Positions 26,686 to 35,046 of a stretch of DNA of 64,000 bases are shown here, one piece after another; positions within the stretch are counted from its first letter, which is position 1; the number at the start of each line of letters is the position of its first letter. The DNA lies in NCBI GenBank assembly GCA_944323645.1, contig CALUTE010000002.1, positions 62,001 to 126,000 on the forward strand, given 5' to 3'. A program made the position numbers and the translations under genes. Source of the DNA: an uncultured Helicobacter sp. GTDB lineage: Bacteria; Campylobacterota; Campylobacteria; Campylobacterales; Helicobacteraceae. The notes under the pieces are model-generated. The model made no database searches. It saw only the letters and a list, made by a program, of their open reading frames with translations, and was not told where the DNA came from.

Positions 26686-27332
26686 CTACTCCTTAAGTTC
26701 TACAAGCTCTATAAGCAAGCGATTTGGTAGCATAATAAAACATAGTTTTGCAAAATAGCTCGCACTCATAATGGGGATCACCAAACGTGGTTTTTGAAGC
26801 TGTATGCGCGGTGTGCTTGTATTTTGCGTATCTGTGATATGCGGTGTTAGCACTTGATTTGTATGAATGCCAGAGCTTGCAGTATGTTTCATTTCGCCCC
26901 CCCCCCCCCAGCAAGATTTATAGAGCTCTTATTGGATTCTAGGGTGAGAGAATCTAAAATCGCTTTGCAGTCTTTTTGAATATCGCGTGTAGCAAAAGCG
27001 ATATGATAGAGCTTTTGGTGGTGTTTGAGGTAAGTATCTAAGCGCGTGCTGTTTTTTAGATTCTCAAGCAGTTCGAAGCGATAAGGGATTGTGGGGCTAT
27101 TTGTTGTAGCGGATTGGGGTAATGCTGCGCTAGATTGGGATAGAGAATCAAGGGGAGTTTTGCTTTCAAAAGAGGTCTGCATAGCAGGTATGACAAACAC
27201 TCCTCGCACCCCTTGTGTTTCATCGACAAATTCACCTTCTTGCACAAATCCTAGTGCATAAAACAGCTGTATTTCCTTATCAATACTGCGTGTGGCAACG
27301 CCGATATGATGAATTGGCAGATTAAGCTTCAT
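26686..27332 (-). CDS. Phase-variable VOC-family (glyoxalase/epimerase-like) protein, OFF in this sequence
   Basis: The VOC fold starts with LPIHHIGVATRSIDKEIQLFYALGF and the second half with LYHIAFATRDIQKDCKAILD, giving the metal-binding His positions of methylmalonyl-CoA epimerase or glyoxalase-like enzymes. At codon 142 a run of 13 G shifts the frame and the ORF stops at 26889. The other frame continues from 26892 to 26686 and contains KPRLVIPIM and LLIELVELKE, the expected last strands with the conserved Glu. Eleven or fourteen Gs restore about 214 residues. As written, the metal site is incomplete. Its role in ACP-bound acyl chemistry is inferred from the neighbours only. The start overlaps the ACP gene by 4 bp. 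Confidence 0.8.
26897..26909 (-). repeat. G13 tract in the VOC gene
   Basis: Thirteen Cs on the + strand, the longest tract in the window. In-frame lengths are 11 or 14, so the present length is OFF. Confidence 0.9.
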
Positions 27333-27559
27333 TGTGCTAATTCTATGATTTTTTTGACAAGATCTTCTTGGGAAGCAATCAGTGGAAGGTCATCTTGCCC
27401 AAATGTAATGCCAAACTCCTCCTCACAACTCATAATAATGTCAATATGCGCAAGCGACGTCCATTTTTCGCAAGTTTGCATAGAAATATTGGTTGTGTCA
27501 TTTACTTCTATTTCGAGTATTTCGCTTAGAATCTTATAGACTTGTTGTTGTATAGACAT
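27329..27559 (-). CDS. Acyl carrier protein (second of three)
   Basis: A 76-residue ACP with helix I (MSIQQQVYKILSEILEI) and the phosphopantetheine Ser at residue 35 in EKWTSLAHIDII, where W-T-S-L replaces the usual D-S-L. This variant is common in ACPs of secondary pathways. The C-terminal helix is KKIIELAQ. The ribosome site AAGGAG lies at the end of the formyltransferase gene, and its end overlaps the VOC gene by 4 bp. Confidence 0.87.
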   Translation of the reverse strand: MSIQQQVYKILSEILEIEVNDTTNISMQTCEKWTSLAHIDIIMSCEEEFGITFGQDDLPLIASQEDLVKKIIELAQ

Positions 27560-27568
27560 AGGAACTCC

Positions 27569-28630
27569 TTATGGTTGGGATAAATTGTGTGCGTAAGACT
27601 TCAAATAATGAAAAACAAAGAAGAACAAAAAGAAAAATAAAGAAAAGAAAAAATAGCAATAAAAGACAAAAAGTGTTAGTTGCGCCCCCCCCCCCAAGCG
27701 CATACTTACAAGCCTATCGCCAATTTTTAAAAGCGTTTGTGATTTGGCACATTCATAGATTAGGATTCGCAAAGTAGAATCTAGTGTTTTTATAATCACA
27801 TTTGGCTTGCCAACAGGTTTAGATTCTACTCCCACAACCACACCCGGCGTAGCGATATAATTTGGTGCTTCATCAATCATTTCGGCTTTGAAAATGCGGA
27901 TTTCTTGATTGTTTAATGCGGTTTTTGCACCAAGACTAGGAGCATTTAGTGCGCGAATAAAATTAAAAATAGTACGTGAGGTATTGTGCCAGTTTATCCA
28001 TTCATCGCCTTGTATGCGTGCAGGGCAGTAGAATCCTACTTTGTGGATAGAATCTTGGCGTATAGGCATTACTGTTCCATTTTGAATAGACTGCAATGCT
28101 TCAAAAAGGACACTTGCGCACTCTGTGTGTGCGAGTGTAAGTAAGCTTGTATAGTCGTCTTTATCGCTGATTTGATATGTGCGTTGCAAAATAATATCAC
28201 CCGTATCAATTCCGCTATCAACATAATGCACACTGATACCAAATTCTTTTTCATCATTGATAAGTGCCCAGTTTAGGACATTGCGCCCACGATAAAAGGG
28301 CAGTTTGCCTGCGTGGCAATTTATGGTTTTTAACCTTGGGGTGGAAATAAGAGGTTCTTTGAAGATTTGATTAAAACTCATCGAAACAAAAATATCACAC
28401 CCTAATGGTAGAATCTGCTCTAAAAATTCGGGAGAATTGATGTTTGGTGATTTTATGTAGGGAATATTATGGGTTTTGGCAAAGTGATAAAGCGTGGTGT
28501 CTTTTGTATCAAAACGCGGTGTAATAAAGCCTATTTGAAAATGCTCAATAAGCTTTTTAAAGGCATTGTGCGCCCAAATACCATCAGCAAAATAGCCGAT
28601 TTTAAGGGGGGTTTTACTTAGGCTACGCAT
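27569..28630 (-). CDS. Formyltransferase-fold enzyme with a phase-variable hydrophobic tail
   Basis: Related to methionyl-tRNA and sugar N-formyltransferases. Residues 1-210 carry the catalytic fold with NCHAGKLPFYRGRNVLNWAL (Asn and His of the active site) and VHYVDSGIDTGDIIL (the conserved Asp). A smaller OB-like domain follows to about residue 310. A run of 11 G then leads, in the present frame, to a 38-residue tail made largely of Phe, Leu and Tyr before the stop just upstream of the ACP ribosome site. With 10 G the protein ends GGGRN. The substrate is probably an amino sugar or acyl-sugar intermediate; formyl versus other acyl donor cannot be told. It overlaps the upstream gene by 13 bp. 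Confidence 0.8.
   Translation of the reverse strand: MRSLSKTPLKIGYFADGIWAHNAFKKLIEHFQIGFITPRFDTKDTTLYHFAKTHNIPYIKSPNINSPEFLEQILPLGCDIFVSMSFNQIFKEPLISTPRLKTINCHAGKLPFYRGRNVLNWALINDEKEFGISVHYVDSGIDTGDIILQRTYQISDKDDYTSLLTLAHTECASVLFEALQSIQNGTVMPIRQDSIHKVGFYCPARIQGDEWINWHNTSRTIFNFIRALNAPSLGAKTALNNQEIRIFKAEMIDEAPNYIATPGVVVGVESKPVGKPNVIIKTLDSTLRILIYECAKSQTLLKIGDRLVSMRLGGGAQLTLFVFYCYFFFSLFFFLFFFVFHYLKSYAHNLSQP
27685..27695 (-). repeat. G11 tract before the Phe-rich tail of the formyltransferase
   Basis: Eleven Cs on the + strand. The present length gives a hydrophobic tail of 38 residues; 10 gives an immediate stop; 12 also gives a different long tail that runs into the next gene. Confidence 0.9.
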
Positions 28631-30795
28631 AGTATATCCTTGTGTGATTTTTGGGGTGATGTTGTGTGTGGCGTTTGTTTGCTGTTTGTGCTTTTTGTAT
28701 CAGACGAAAAAAGTCGCTCACATAGCGTATGCGTTTCAGCTGTACTTTTGGTTGTTTGATTGAGGTTTGACTGTGTGAGCACGATAAAAAGCGCACTTTT
28801 TGCGCTCTTGATGATTGAAGTGTGGCGTGTGGAAATCTCTGTGTGTATAAGACTATCGTATAGTTGCAAGAGTTTAAAGATTCTGCTAACAGAATCTTTA
28901 ATGTATATTTCGCCCCCCCCCCCTACAAAGTTTTCGTATTGTTCTTTTTGCGCACGATAGGCGAGGAAAAACCTGCTAGATTCTGGGGCTTTTGCACAAA
29001 GTTCTTCATACGCGACTCTATCAACAATAAGTCCGCCGATATAAAATGGTTTTAGTGATGTGGCGAATTGCTTTTTAAACATAAAAAGAGAATCTTGATT
29101 ATCTCCACTGCGCCCCCCACCCAAAATACAGCTTTGCACTCCCTTTGTGTGGGCAATTTTGAAAAACTCCTCAAAGAGAGCACCCATAGCATTGAGGTTG
29201 TTTGCAAGCGTAAGTGGCGCGTTTGCACCTAAGTGGTAGTAGCCGCATAACTCATCAAACAAAAAGATTCCCATAGCACAAAGCGCACCCTCAAAGCGTG
29301 CTTCAAGCATAATAGTTTGGGGTAGGGCAAGCAGTGCTTCAAAGTATGATAATGGAAAATAATAAAACATCTCTGCTTTATTGCGTAGCATTGTTTGGGT
29401 GTAGAGTTCTATAAACGACTTAATATCGTTTGTTTGGCGGATTGTTAGTGTTTGTAGTGATTTGCGCAGTTTGCCTCTTAGGCGCGAAGAGTATGTCTGC
29501 CACCTAAGCAGAGAATCCGTACTGACTTCTATAACATAGCGTTCAAGATGAAAGAAATCAAGGAGTTTAGCAAAGCTTTTGGTATGCTCAAAAAGTGGGT
29601 GAAAGCGGACAAACTCGGCGATAACTCCCTGTGTTTTTGCTTTTTCTTTTTGGGCTTGCAGTGCTTTGGCAAGGAAAGATAAATCATTTGTATTTGTAAA
29701 ATAACCTCCATAACCATAGGGCGAACTCATATCATAGTGGCTAGTTTCTGGAATTTGTTCAATGATTGCGGTATTGCTAAAGAGTTTGCTATCTTGTTTG
29801 AACTCAAAGCAAAAAACCCGCTCTTTGTGTGCAATACTTGCAGCGTAAGGTGGCGACATAAACACGCAATGAGGTATATGCAGCGCGGTGCTTTCTGGCT
29901 TTGTTTTGGAGGTTGCAAGATTTTTAGGAACGCACATAGCACTTTCTTTCATAGCCCCCCCCCCAATCGTTAATTGCAAAAATCCCTCTTTGCGCTTACA
30001 AAGCAAATATTCATCATAACGCAGCACAACATCATTGTATGCGTTGTCTTTGAAAGTGGTATCTAGAAATGTGTTTTGTATCATTTGCACATTAGAAAAG
30101 TGCAGCCATTGATTATTTAGGCGTATTCCTGCCATACGATTTGGTCTAGCAAAAGCTCGTATTGTGTTGATGATTTTTTGTGTGCTATCGTTTGCAAAGT
30201 CTAGCTCCAAATCTTTTTCTTTGTATGTGAAATAGGGCACTTCTGCTTTGGAGATTGCTTGGGTTTGTGGTTTGAAATCTCTAGCAAGAGCTTGCAAAAA
30301 TGCTTCTTTTTCTGCCAAAAAACACATCTGATAGAGCAAAGAAAGTGGTGTTGTGCTGTCATTATAAACAGGCACTTGGGAGATGATCGCACCAGAATCT
30401 ATCGCATCATTCATAATATGACAAGTAGCACCACTTGGCTGGTGATAGAGGATTGCACCATTGATAGGGTGTTTGCCTTTTAGATTTGGTAGCAAGGAGG
30501 GGTGGCAGTTTATAAAAATCTGGTGAGGCTTTTTTATTGAAGATACAGGCAGGATATATGGGCAACCATTTGAGACAAGCACGTCAAAATCTAAGGATTC
30601 TAGGATTTGTAAAAGCTTTGCTTTAGAATCAAATGTAAAATAGGGCTTTTGTTGTTTGTGCATAGTTTTAGCCGCGAAACTATCTTGTTCTAGTAGTATG
30701 AACACTTGCGCGCAAGATTCTAGCATAGCATTAAGCACTTCAAGGCGATTGCCCACAAAGACAAATGTTTTTTGCGAAGCTTGGGATTGTGCCAT
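28618..30795 (-). CDS. Bifunctional protein: formyltransferase domain fused to a FemAB/GNAT-like acyltransferase, two G-tracts
   Basis: A 725-residue protein, in frame in this sequence. Residues 1-270 are a formyltransferase-type domain (INCHPSLLPNLKGKHPINGA, CHIMNDAIDSGAII). Residues 330-620 resemble FemAB/BioF2-type GNAT acyltransferases (LRGKLRKSLQTL, FEGALCAMGIFLF, GYYHLGANAPLTLANN, ILGGGRSGDNQDSLFMFKKQF). A 95-residue polar tail ends the protein. The first tract (10 G, codon 278) sits exactly between the domains and the second (11 G, codon 625) just after the second domain. A slip at the first would leave only the formyltransferase; a slip at the second would swap the tail. An ATG follows the first tract within 2 bases. 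It starts 2 bp after the methyltransferase stop. The acyl-sugar role is inferred from context. Confidence 0.8.
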   Translation of the reverse strand: MAQSQASQKTFVFVGNRLEVLNAMLESCAQVFILLEQDSFAAKTMHKQQKPYFTFDSKAKLLQILESLDFDVLVSNGCPYILPVSSIKKPHQIFINCHPSLLPNLKGKHPINGAILYHQPSGATCHIMNDAIDSGAIISQVPVYNDSTTPLSLLYQMCFLAEKEAFLQALARDFKPQTQAISKAEVPYFTYKEKDLELDFANDSTQKIINTIRAFARPNRMAGIRLNNQWLHFSNVQMIQNTFLDTTFKDNAYNDVVLRYDEYLLCKRKEGFLQLTIGGGAMKESAMCVPKNLATSKTKPESTALHIPHCVFMSPPYAASIAHKERVFCFEFKQDSKLFSNTAIIEQIPETSHYDMSSPYGYGGYFTNTNDLSFLAKALQAQKEKAKTQGVIAEFVRFHPLFEHTKSFAKLLDFFHLERYVIEVSTDSLLRWQTYSSRLRGKLRKSLQTLTIRQTNDIKSFIELYTQTMLRNKAEMFYYFPLSYFEALLALPQTIMLEARFEGALCAMGIFLFDELCGYYHLGANAPLTLANNLNAMGALFEEFFKIAHTKGVQSCILGGGRSGDNQDSLFMFKKQFATSLKPFYIGGLIVDRVAYEELCAKAPESSRFFLAYRAQKEQYENFVGGGGEIYIKDSVSRIFKLLQLYDSLIHTEISTRHTSIIKSAKSALFIVLTQSNLNQTTKSTAETHTLCERLFSSDTKSTNSKQTPHTTSPQKSHKDILCVA
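28913..28923 (-). repeat. G11 tract after the GNAT-like domain
   Basis: Eleven Cs on the + strand, in frame at this length (8, 11 and 14 in frame). Any other length replaces the last 95 residues. Confidence 0.9.
29955..29964 (-). repeat. G10 tract at the formyltransferase/GNAT domain boundary
   Basis: Ten Cs on the + strand at codons 278-281, in frame at this length. One more or one fewer G gives a protein that ends shortly after the first domain. Confidence 0.9.
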
Positions 30796-30797
30796 TG

Positions 30798-31481
30798 CTA
30801 TTTAATCCTTTCGCCCTCAACGATAAATACGCGATTAAGCACGCACCCATCGCAAATAGTTTGTATTTCATAGGTATTGTGCGTTGTATAAGTTTTCCCC
30901 TCATAGAGTTTTTTAATATCTTTTTCCGAACAAAAGCGTACAAGCCCTGTGTTGGCATAGCTGCCTTGTGTTGGTTTGCTTAGGTGGTAGCCAAGACTTT
31001 TATCTTCGCTAAGACCAAACGTCCCCTCTGCTGGAGTGAGACTAAAAAAGAGCCCTCCTATTTTTAGTTTTTGGACTGCTTTTTCTATGATCGCTTTGGT
31101 TTTGTCCATATCATTACAGCAAAGCGAGGCGCTATCAATCCACGCATCAAATCTTTCGTTTTCAAAGTTATCAAGCACATACAGATAATCCCCACATTTC
31201 ATATCACGCAAAAATGGTGTAAGCCCCTCTGTGGCAAATCGCTTGGTGCATTGGTCGATACCATTTTGTGCCCATTCAATTCCGCTGACACTAAATCCCT
31301 CTTTTGCCATATACCACATATTAGCCCCTCCACCTATGCCTAACTCTAAAATCTCAACTGCCTTGCGGTTGGGTACTTGGTAAAAATGTTTGGCGATAAA
31401 TCGAATCAAGGGCTCGCTTGGGTATTTGCCCCATTCTTTGTTGGCAAAAATCTCTTCCCATAATGCTTGGTTAGTATTCAT
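30798..31481 (-). CDS. Class I SAM-dependent methyltransferase
   Basis: A 227-residue methyltransferase. The SAM-binding glycine motif is VEILELGIGGGANMWYMA, the acidic end of the second strand is VSGIEWAQ, and the fourth strand is FDAWIDSASLCC. The C-terminal half has a GGLFFSLTP strand and a Cys-containing IQTICDGCVL. It probably methylates a sugar or sugar-linked acyl group; a SAM-dependent gene sits in the comparable C. jejuni glycosylation locus. Its ATG overlaps the stop of the upstream hexapeptide acyltransferase (ATGA) in the present phase state. Confidence 0.85.
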   Translation of the reverse strand: MNTNQALWEEIFANKEWGKYPSEPLIRFIAKHFYQVPNRKAVEILELGIGGGANMWYMAKEGFSVSGIEWAQNGIDQCTKRFATEGLTPFLRDMKCGDYLYVLDNFENERFDAWIDSASLCCNDMDKTKAIIEKAVQKLKIGGLFFSLTPAEGTFGLSEDKSLGYHLSKPTQGSYANTGLVRFCSEKDIKKLYEGKTYTTHNTYEIQTICDGCVLNRVFIVEGERIK

Positions 31482-32371
31482 AATAACTCCTTGTGTGGTG
31501 TGGATATATATGGTAGTAGGGCTAGGTATGCAAGTATTTGTGTATGATAGTATGTGCTAGCGTAGTGTGCGCGCGGATAATAAAAGTATGCTAAAGCTAC
31601 ATAGATAAGATATTGATAGAATCTATCACAAAATATAAAATAAGAGAGGGCAAGGAGGTGTTCAGAAGTGTTTAGTGCCCCCCCCCCCATCGGATTTATA
31701 AGCTCTTTTGTAGAATCTGGGTTTTCTGTATGGATAGTTTTGTGTGCTGCAGCAGTTTTACTACCAAGTTTGCAGGTATTGTGTGTGGAATCTGTTTGTG
31801 TGGATTCTCGATCGGCAAGAAATTCTTGCTCAAGCATTAGAAATGCTTTACTCCGATTTGCAATGCGTTTGGCTGGAATCCCAAAGTATATGCCAAATGG
31901 CTTTGTTGGGCGCATAACAAGGCTTAATGCCCCCACGCTGACACCTTCGGCTAGCCCTCCACTTGCTGGCAAGATGACACTTGTTGTCCCAATCAGGCAA
32001 TGCTTGTGGATAATAAGATGTTTTGCGGTAATGTTGCGATATTTGGCTGGAATCATTGGATTTGCCATAGACTCTCCGCTATAATCATCGCTTACACTTA
32101 AGATTTTGCACCCACTTGATATGCCAACATAGTCTTGAATCTCAACGCCCTCATCTCCTCCACTACATATCGTGCCTGCACCAATATGCACATAATCCCC
32201 AATATGTACCTTGCCACTTAGAATTACGAAATCATCTATACGCACATAGTTGCCAATCTGTATAGAATCTACACCATAAAGACTCGCTTTTTTACTAAGC
32301 AACACACCTTTACCTATAGATTTTAAACCAAGCTTGTATAACTCTTCTGGACTGTAAAATCCATTTTCCAA
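31478..32371 (-). CDS. Phase-variable hexapeptide acyltransferase (paralogue B)
   Basis: Third island paralogue of the beta-helix acyltransferases: FYSPEELYKLGLKSIGKGVLLS, VRIDDFVILSGKVHIGDYVHIGA, then VSVGALSLVMRPTKPFGIYFGIPAKRI, shown as the C-terminal GIPAK loop. The acyltransferase fold is finished by about residue 185. A run of 11 G at codon 229 leads in the present frame to a 65-residue tail with many hydrophobic and aromatic residues, ending in a TGA that overlaps the methyltransferase start. With 10 or 12 G the protein stops within five codons. The tail is not similar to that of paralogue A. It lies 2 bp after the AMP-ligase gene. Confidence 0.8.
   Translation of the reverse strand: MENGFYSPEELYKLGLKSIGKGVLLSKKASLYGVDSIQIGNYVRIDDFVILSGKVHIGDYVHIGAGTICSGGDEGVEIQDYVGISSGCKILSVSDDYSGESMANPMIPAKYRNITAKHLIIHKHCLIGTTSVILPASGGLAEGVSVGALSLVMRPTKPFGIYFGIPAKRIANRSKAFLMLEQEFLADRESTQTDSTHNTCKLGSKTAAAHKTIHTENPDSTKELINPMGGGALNTSEHLLALSYFIFCDRFYQYLIYVALAYFYYPRAHYASTYYHTQILAYLALLPYISTPHKELL
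31678..31688 (-). repeat. G11 tract in hexapeptide acyltransferase B
   Basis: Eleven Cs on the + strand. This length extends the ORF to the start codon of the next gene; other lengths stop it early. Confidence 0.9.
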
Positions 32372-32373
32372 GC

Positions 32374-33726
32374 TTATCTCCTCGTTTTTTTGAATCTAGC
32401 GTTTATTTGGAGGGATTTTACAATACTAACCTTTGTAGGTATCTTAAAGGCAGATAGTTTTTCTTTACAATACGCTCGTATGCGACTTTTTAGCTCGATA
32501 TTTGTTAGATTTTTACATTCCAAACTAGAATCTAGCACAACCTTCACGCTCACACTTTGTCCTGTTATGGCATTAGATTCTCCATAGACTAGACAATCTT
32601 GAATATAGGGAATCTCTAGTAAAATGCCCTCCACTTCACTGGGCAAAACCTTTTCTCCTCCTACATTAATGATTTCTTTGCTTCTACCAATGATTTTAAT
32701 ATACTCTTCACCATTAGATTCTATGACTTCTACCAAGTCTCCTGTGGCAAAGTAGCCTTGCTCATCAAATACAGAATTATCTGCGTTAAGATAGCCCAAA
32801 CTTTGAGTTTTGGATTTGAGAAAAAGCTCATTATTGAGGATTTTATAATTACAATTAAGAATCTTGAAATATCCTTCTTGCATTTCGTGATTTTTTGTTT
32901 TTATGGCATTTGTTTCACTTGTGCCAAAGCTTTGTTTAAATTTCGTATTTGGTAAAATCTCTTGCAATACTTTCAAAAGATTTTCGTACATTTTTTCGCT
33001 ACCATAAATGACAAGTTTTAAAGAATCTGTATTATATTTTTGTATATCACTCAATAACAAAAGTCTAAGCATAGTAGGCGGTGCTGGCAAAATTTCCACT
33101 TTATATTTTTCAATTGCTTGCAATATATCTTTTGGTCTTCTTGCTTTTGGGATTACAAGACTGCCTCCTGTACTCAATACAGAAAGCATAACATCAATTC
33201 CTGCTACATGGTCTGGCAAAAAAATACTTAAGGTTCTAGTTGGATTATGGGGTTTGTGTAGATAAGATTCTAAAAATGTATCCAAATCATGCACAATAAC
33301 CTTTGGCTTTCCTGTGCTACCGCTTGAGAAGAGTATCAGTCCGCTTGTGTTTTGCAAGCGTGTAAAAAGATCATTGATGCGTTTAAGCCCCGTTGCATTT
33401 AATGAGTTGTGAGTATAGACATATTCTATTTGAGCTTCTTCTATTTGGGTTTCTTCTATTTGAGCTTTTTGCAGGGCTTCTCTACTTTGACTAGATTGCG
33501 TGAGTGGGGCGACTATCATTTTATGCTGATAGCAAGCAAACAGCATACTAATAGAATCCATATCATAATCTCCAAGGATAGCAATCGTGCTACCCTGTGG
33601 GAGATTCTCTAAAAGCCTGCCTTTTTGCTCTATCTTTTCACATAAATCCTTATAAGTATAGCTTGTATCCTCATAGATGAGGCATTTACCACTAAAATTA
33701 GCAATTTTTTCTAAAAACTTAGCCAT
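32374..33726 (-). CDS. AMP-dependent acyl or amino-acid ligase (adenylate-forming)
   Basis: Activates a carboxylic acid as its adenylate and transfers it to a thiol, probably the ACP encoded two genes upstream. The 450 residues contain the core motif ILFSSGSTGKPKVIVHD (P-loop type), the YATGDLVE segment with the ATP-ribose Asp (here YFATGDLVEV), and GRSKEIINVGGEKVLPSEVE at the domain hinge. The C-terminal lysine region is FKKTRR. It is shorter than acyl-CoA ligases, like the ligase of the C. jejuni glycan locus. I chose the ATG at 33726, with AGGTGG just before it; an upstream GTG at 33735 is less likely. It overlaps the SDR gene by 8 bp. Confidence 0.88.
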   Translation of the reverse strand: MAKFLEKIANFSGKCLIYEDTSYTYKDLCEKIEQKGRLLENLPQGSTIAILGDYDMDSISMLFACYQHKMIVAPLTQSSQSREALQKAQIEETQIEEAQIEYVYTHNSLNATGLKRINDLFTRLQNTSGLILFSSGSTGKPKVIVHDLDTFLESYLHKPHNPTRTLSIFLPDHVAGIDVMLSVLSTGGSLVIPKARRPKDILQAIEKYKVEILPAPPTMLRLLLLSDIQKYNTDSLKLVIYGSEKMYENLLKVLQEILPNTKFKQSFGTSETNAIKTKNHEMQEGYFKILNCNYKILNNELFLKSKTQSLGYLNADNSVFDEQGYFATGDLVEVIESNGEEYIKIIGRSKEIINVGGEKVLPSEVEGILLEIPYIQDCLVYGESNAITGQSVSVKVVLDSSLECKNLTNIELKSRIRAYCKEKLSAFKIPTKVSIVKSLQINARFKKTRR

Positions 33727-34744
33727 TAACACCACCTAGATAGATAACTTGCCCCGTGATAAAATCGCTTCTAGGATTTAGGAAAAACTCAATGACATTG
33801 AGCACATCTTCAAACTCCCCAAAACGCTTGATAGCTTGTTGGTTTAGCAGGGCTTGCATTTTTTCTTTTGGGACATTTTTGATTAAATCTGTTGGCACAG
33901 GTGTGGGACCCACGGCATTTATGGTGATTCCAAAGCTACTTAACTCTTTTGCCAAAACTTGCGTAAGACTAACAATAGCTGCCTTTGATGCAGCATAAAC
34001 CGCCTCGCCCTCAAGCCGCAAAGGCGTAGCTACAGTGGCGAAATTGACTATGCGTTTTGTGGAATGGATGCTAGAGCATTCTTGATTGAGAGATTCTTTA
34101 TTATAAGCCTGTGAAAGAGAATCTCCCTTTTGCAAAATCTCCTCTTTTAGGATAGAAAGCTCTTGTGCAGATGTTTTTACTATTGATTGCACCGCATTAT
34201 TGCTTTGTTTTGGATTTTCTTTAAGATTGTTTTGCATTGTATTGTTTCTAGCCTTATTGTGTCCTCTTGCCATAACCTTGGCAACTTCACGGATAAAAAG
34301 AAAACTGCCAAAAACATTGGTACTAAAGATATTTTGCAAAGTTTTATAGGGCGTGGTTAGAATATGATTCATTGAGGCAATCCCGGCGTTATTTAACAAA
34401 ATATCAATTCTCCCAAATTCCTTTGCAATGCTCCTTACCATAGCCACCACTTTCTTTTCCTCATTGACATCAAGACAGAAATGCCGATAGTTCTCATGTG
34501 CTATACTGCCATCGCCTCTGGAGCAGCCACATACGATATGCCCTCGCTGCAAATAATATAGACTTAAGTCTTTGCCTATACCTTTGCGTGTGCCGGTGAT
34601 GAGAAATACTTTTGAATCATTTGTGGTTGGTGTTTGTGCTGTTTGGTATGACTGTGCAAGGGTTTTTGTATCTGTATTAAGGCTCAGATCAGAATCTAGC
34701 ACTTGATTTGCTTGTCTGCTAGATTCTACTTTGTACTTATGCAT
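33719..34744 (-). CDS. SDR-family oxidoreductase with an internal insertion
   Basis: Classical SDR with the cofactor loop LITGTRKGIGKDL (residues 48-60), LLNNAGIASM, and the active site YAASKAA (Tyr250, Lys254), ending in ITGQVIYLGGVNG. Two features are unusual. A 44-residue polar N-terminal extension precedes the fold. About 65 residues rich in Asn, Gln, Ser and Lys (about 162-228) are inserted before the catalytic strand, so the 341-residue protein is nearly 100 longer than normal. The insertion is probably a surface loop. It lies between an ACP (stop and start share a base) and the ligase, implying work on an ACP-bound intermediate. Confidence 0.85.
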   Translation of the reverse strand: MHKYKVESSRQANQVLDSDLSLNTDTKTLAQSYQTAQTPTTNDSKVFLITGTRKGIGKDLSLYYLQRGHIVCGCSRGDGSIAHENYRHFCLDVNEEKKVVAMVRSIAKEFGRIDILLNNAGIASMNHILTTPYKTLQNIFSTNVFGSFLFIREVAKVMARGHNKARNNTMQNNLKENPKQSNNAVQSIVKTSAQELSILKEEILQKGDSLSQAYNKESLNQECSSIHSTKRIVNFATVATPLRLEGEAVYAASKAAIVSLTQVLAKELSSFGITINAVGPTPVPTDLIKNVPKEKMQALLNQQAIKRFGEFEDVLNVIEFFLNPRSDFITGQVIYLGGVNG

Positions 34745-35046
34745 TATGCGTGCTCGCTAAGAAGTGTTGTGATATATTCTATGAGGGTTTTGGTGGTTTT
34801 AAAAGGTGTGTTTTTAGCACTCATCATTTTTTCATCAGCTAGCACGATACCTACGCCAATCTCGCTACTTAGTATTTCTTCAAGATCGGCTACAAAACTC
34901 ACAAGCGCTAGAGAATCTACTGCAGCATTGCCATAGATTTGCGTGTCTAATGTTGGGTGCATAAGTTCGCTAGATTCTAGCTCTTCGCCCAGTAGTTTAA
35001 GCGCCCTAAAGACGATGTCTTGTATTTGTTCTTGTGTTATTGACAT
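34744..35046 (-). CDS. Acyl carrier protein (third of three)
   Basis: A 100-residue ACP with the phosphopantetheine Ser at residue 45 in GNAAVDSLALVSFV. It is longer than the other two, with an extra loop before the last helix (IGVGIVLADEKMMSAKN). Its partner is probably the AMP-dependent ligase two genes downstream. An AAGGAG ribosome site is present. It is the first gene after a 280-bp region that is either non-coding or the extended tail of the NeuD-like gene. Confidence 0.85.
   Translation of the reverse strand: MSITQEQIQDIVFRALKLLGEELESSELMHPTLDTQIYGNAAVDSLALVSFVADLEEILSSEIGVGIVLADEKMMSAKNTPFKTTKTLIEYITTLLSEHA

Noticed and set aside
26693-26914. ORF of 73 codons spanning the VOC tract in the third frame
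   Set aside because: No similarity to a VOC C-terminus; the frame from 26892 gives the expected strands instead.
29111-29121. Another phase-variable C-run
   Set aside because: CCCCCC interrupted by A then CCC; six bases with an interruption are too short for frequent slippage.
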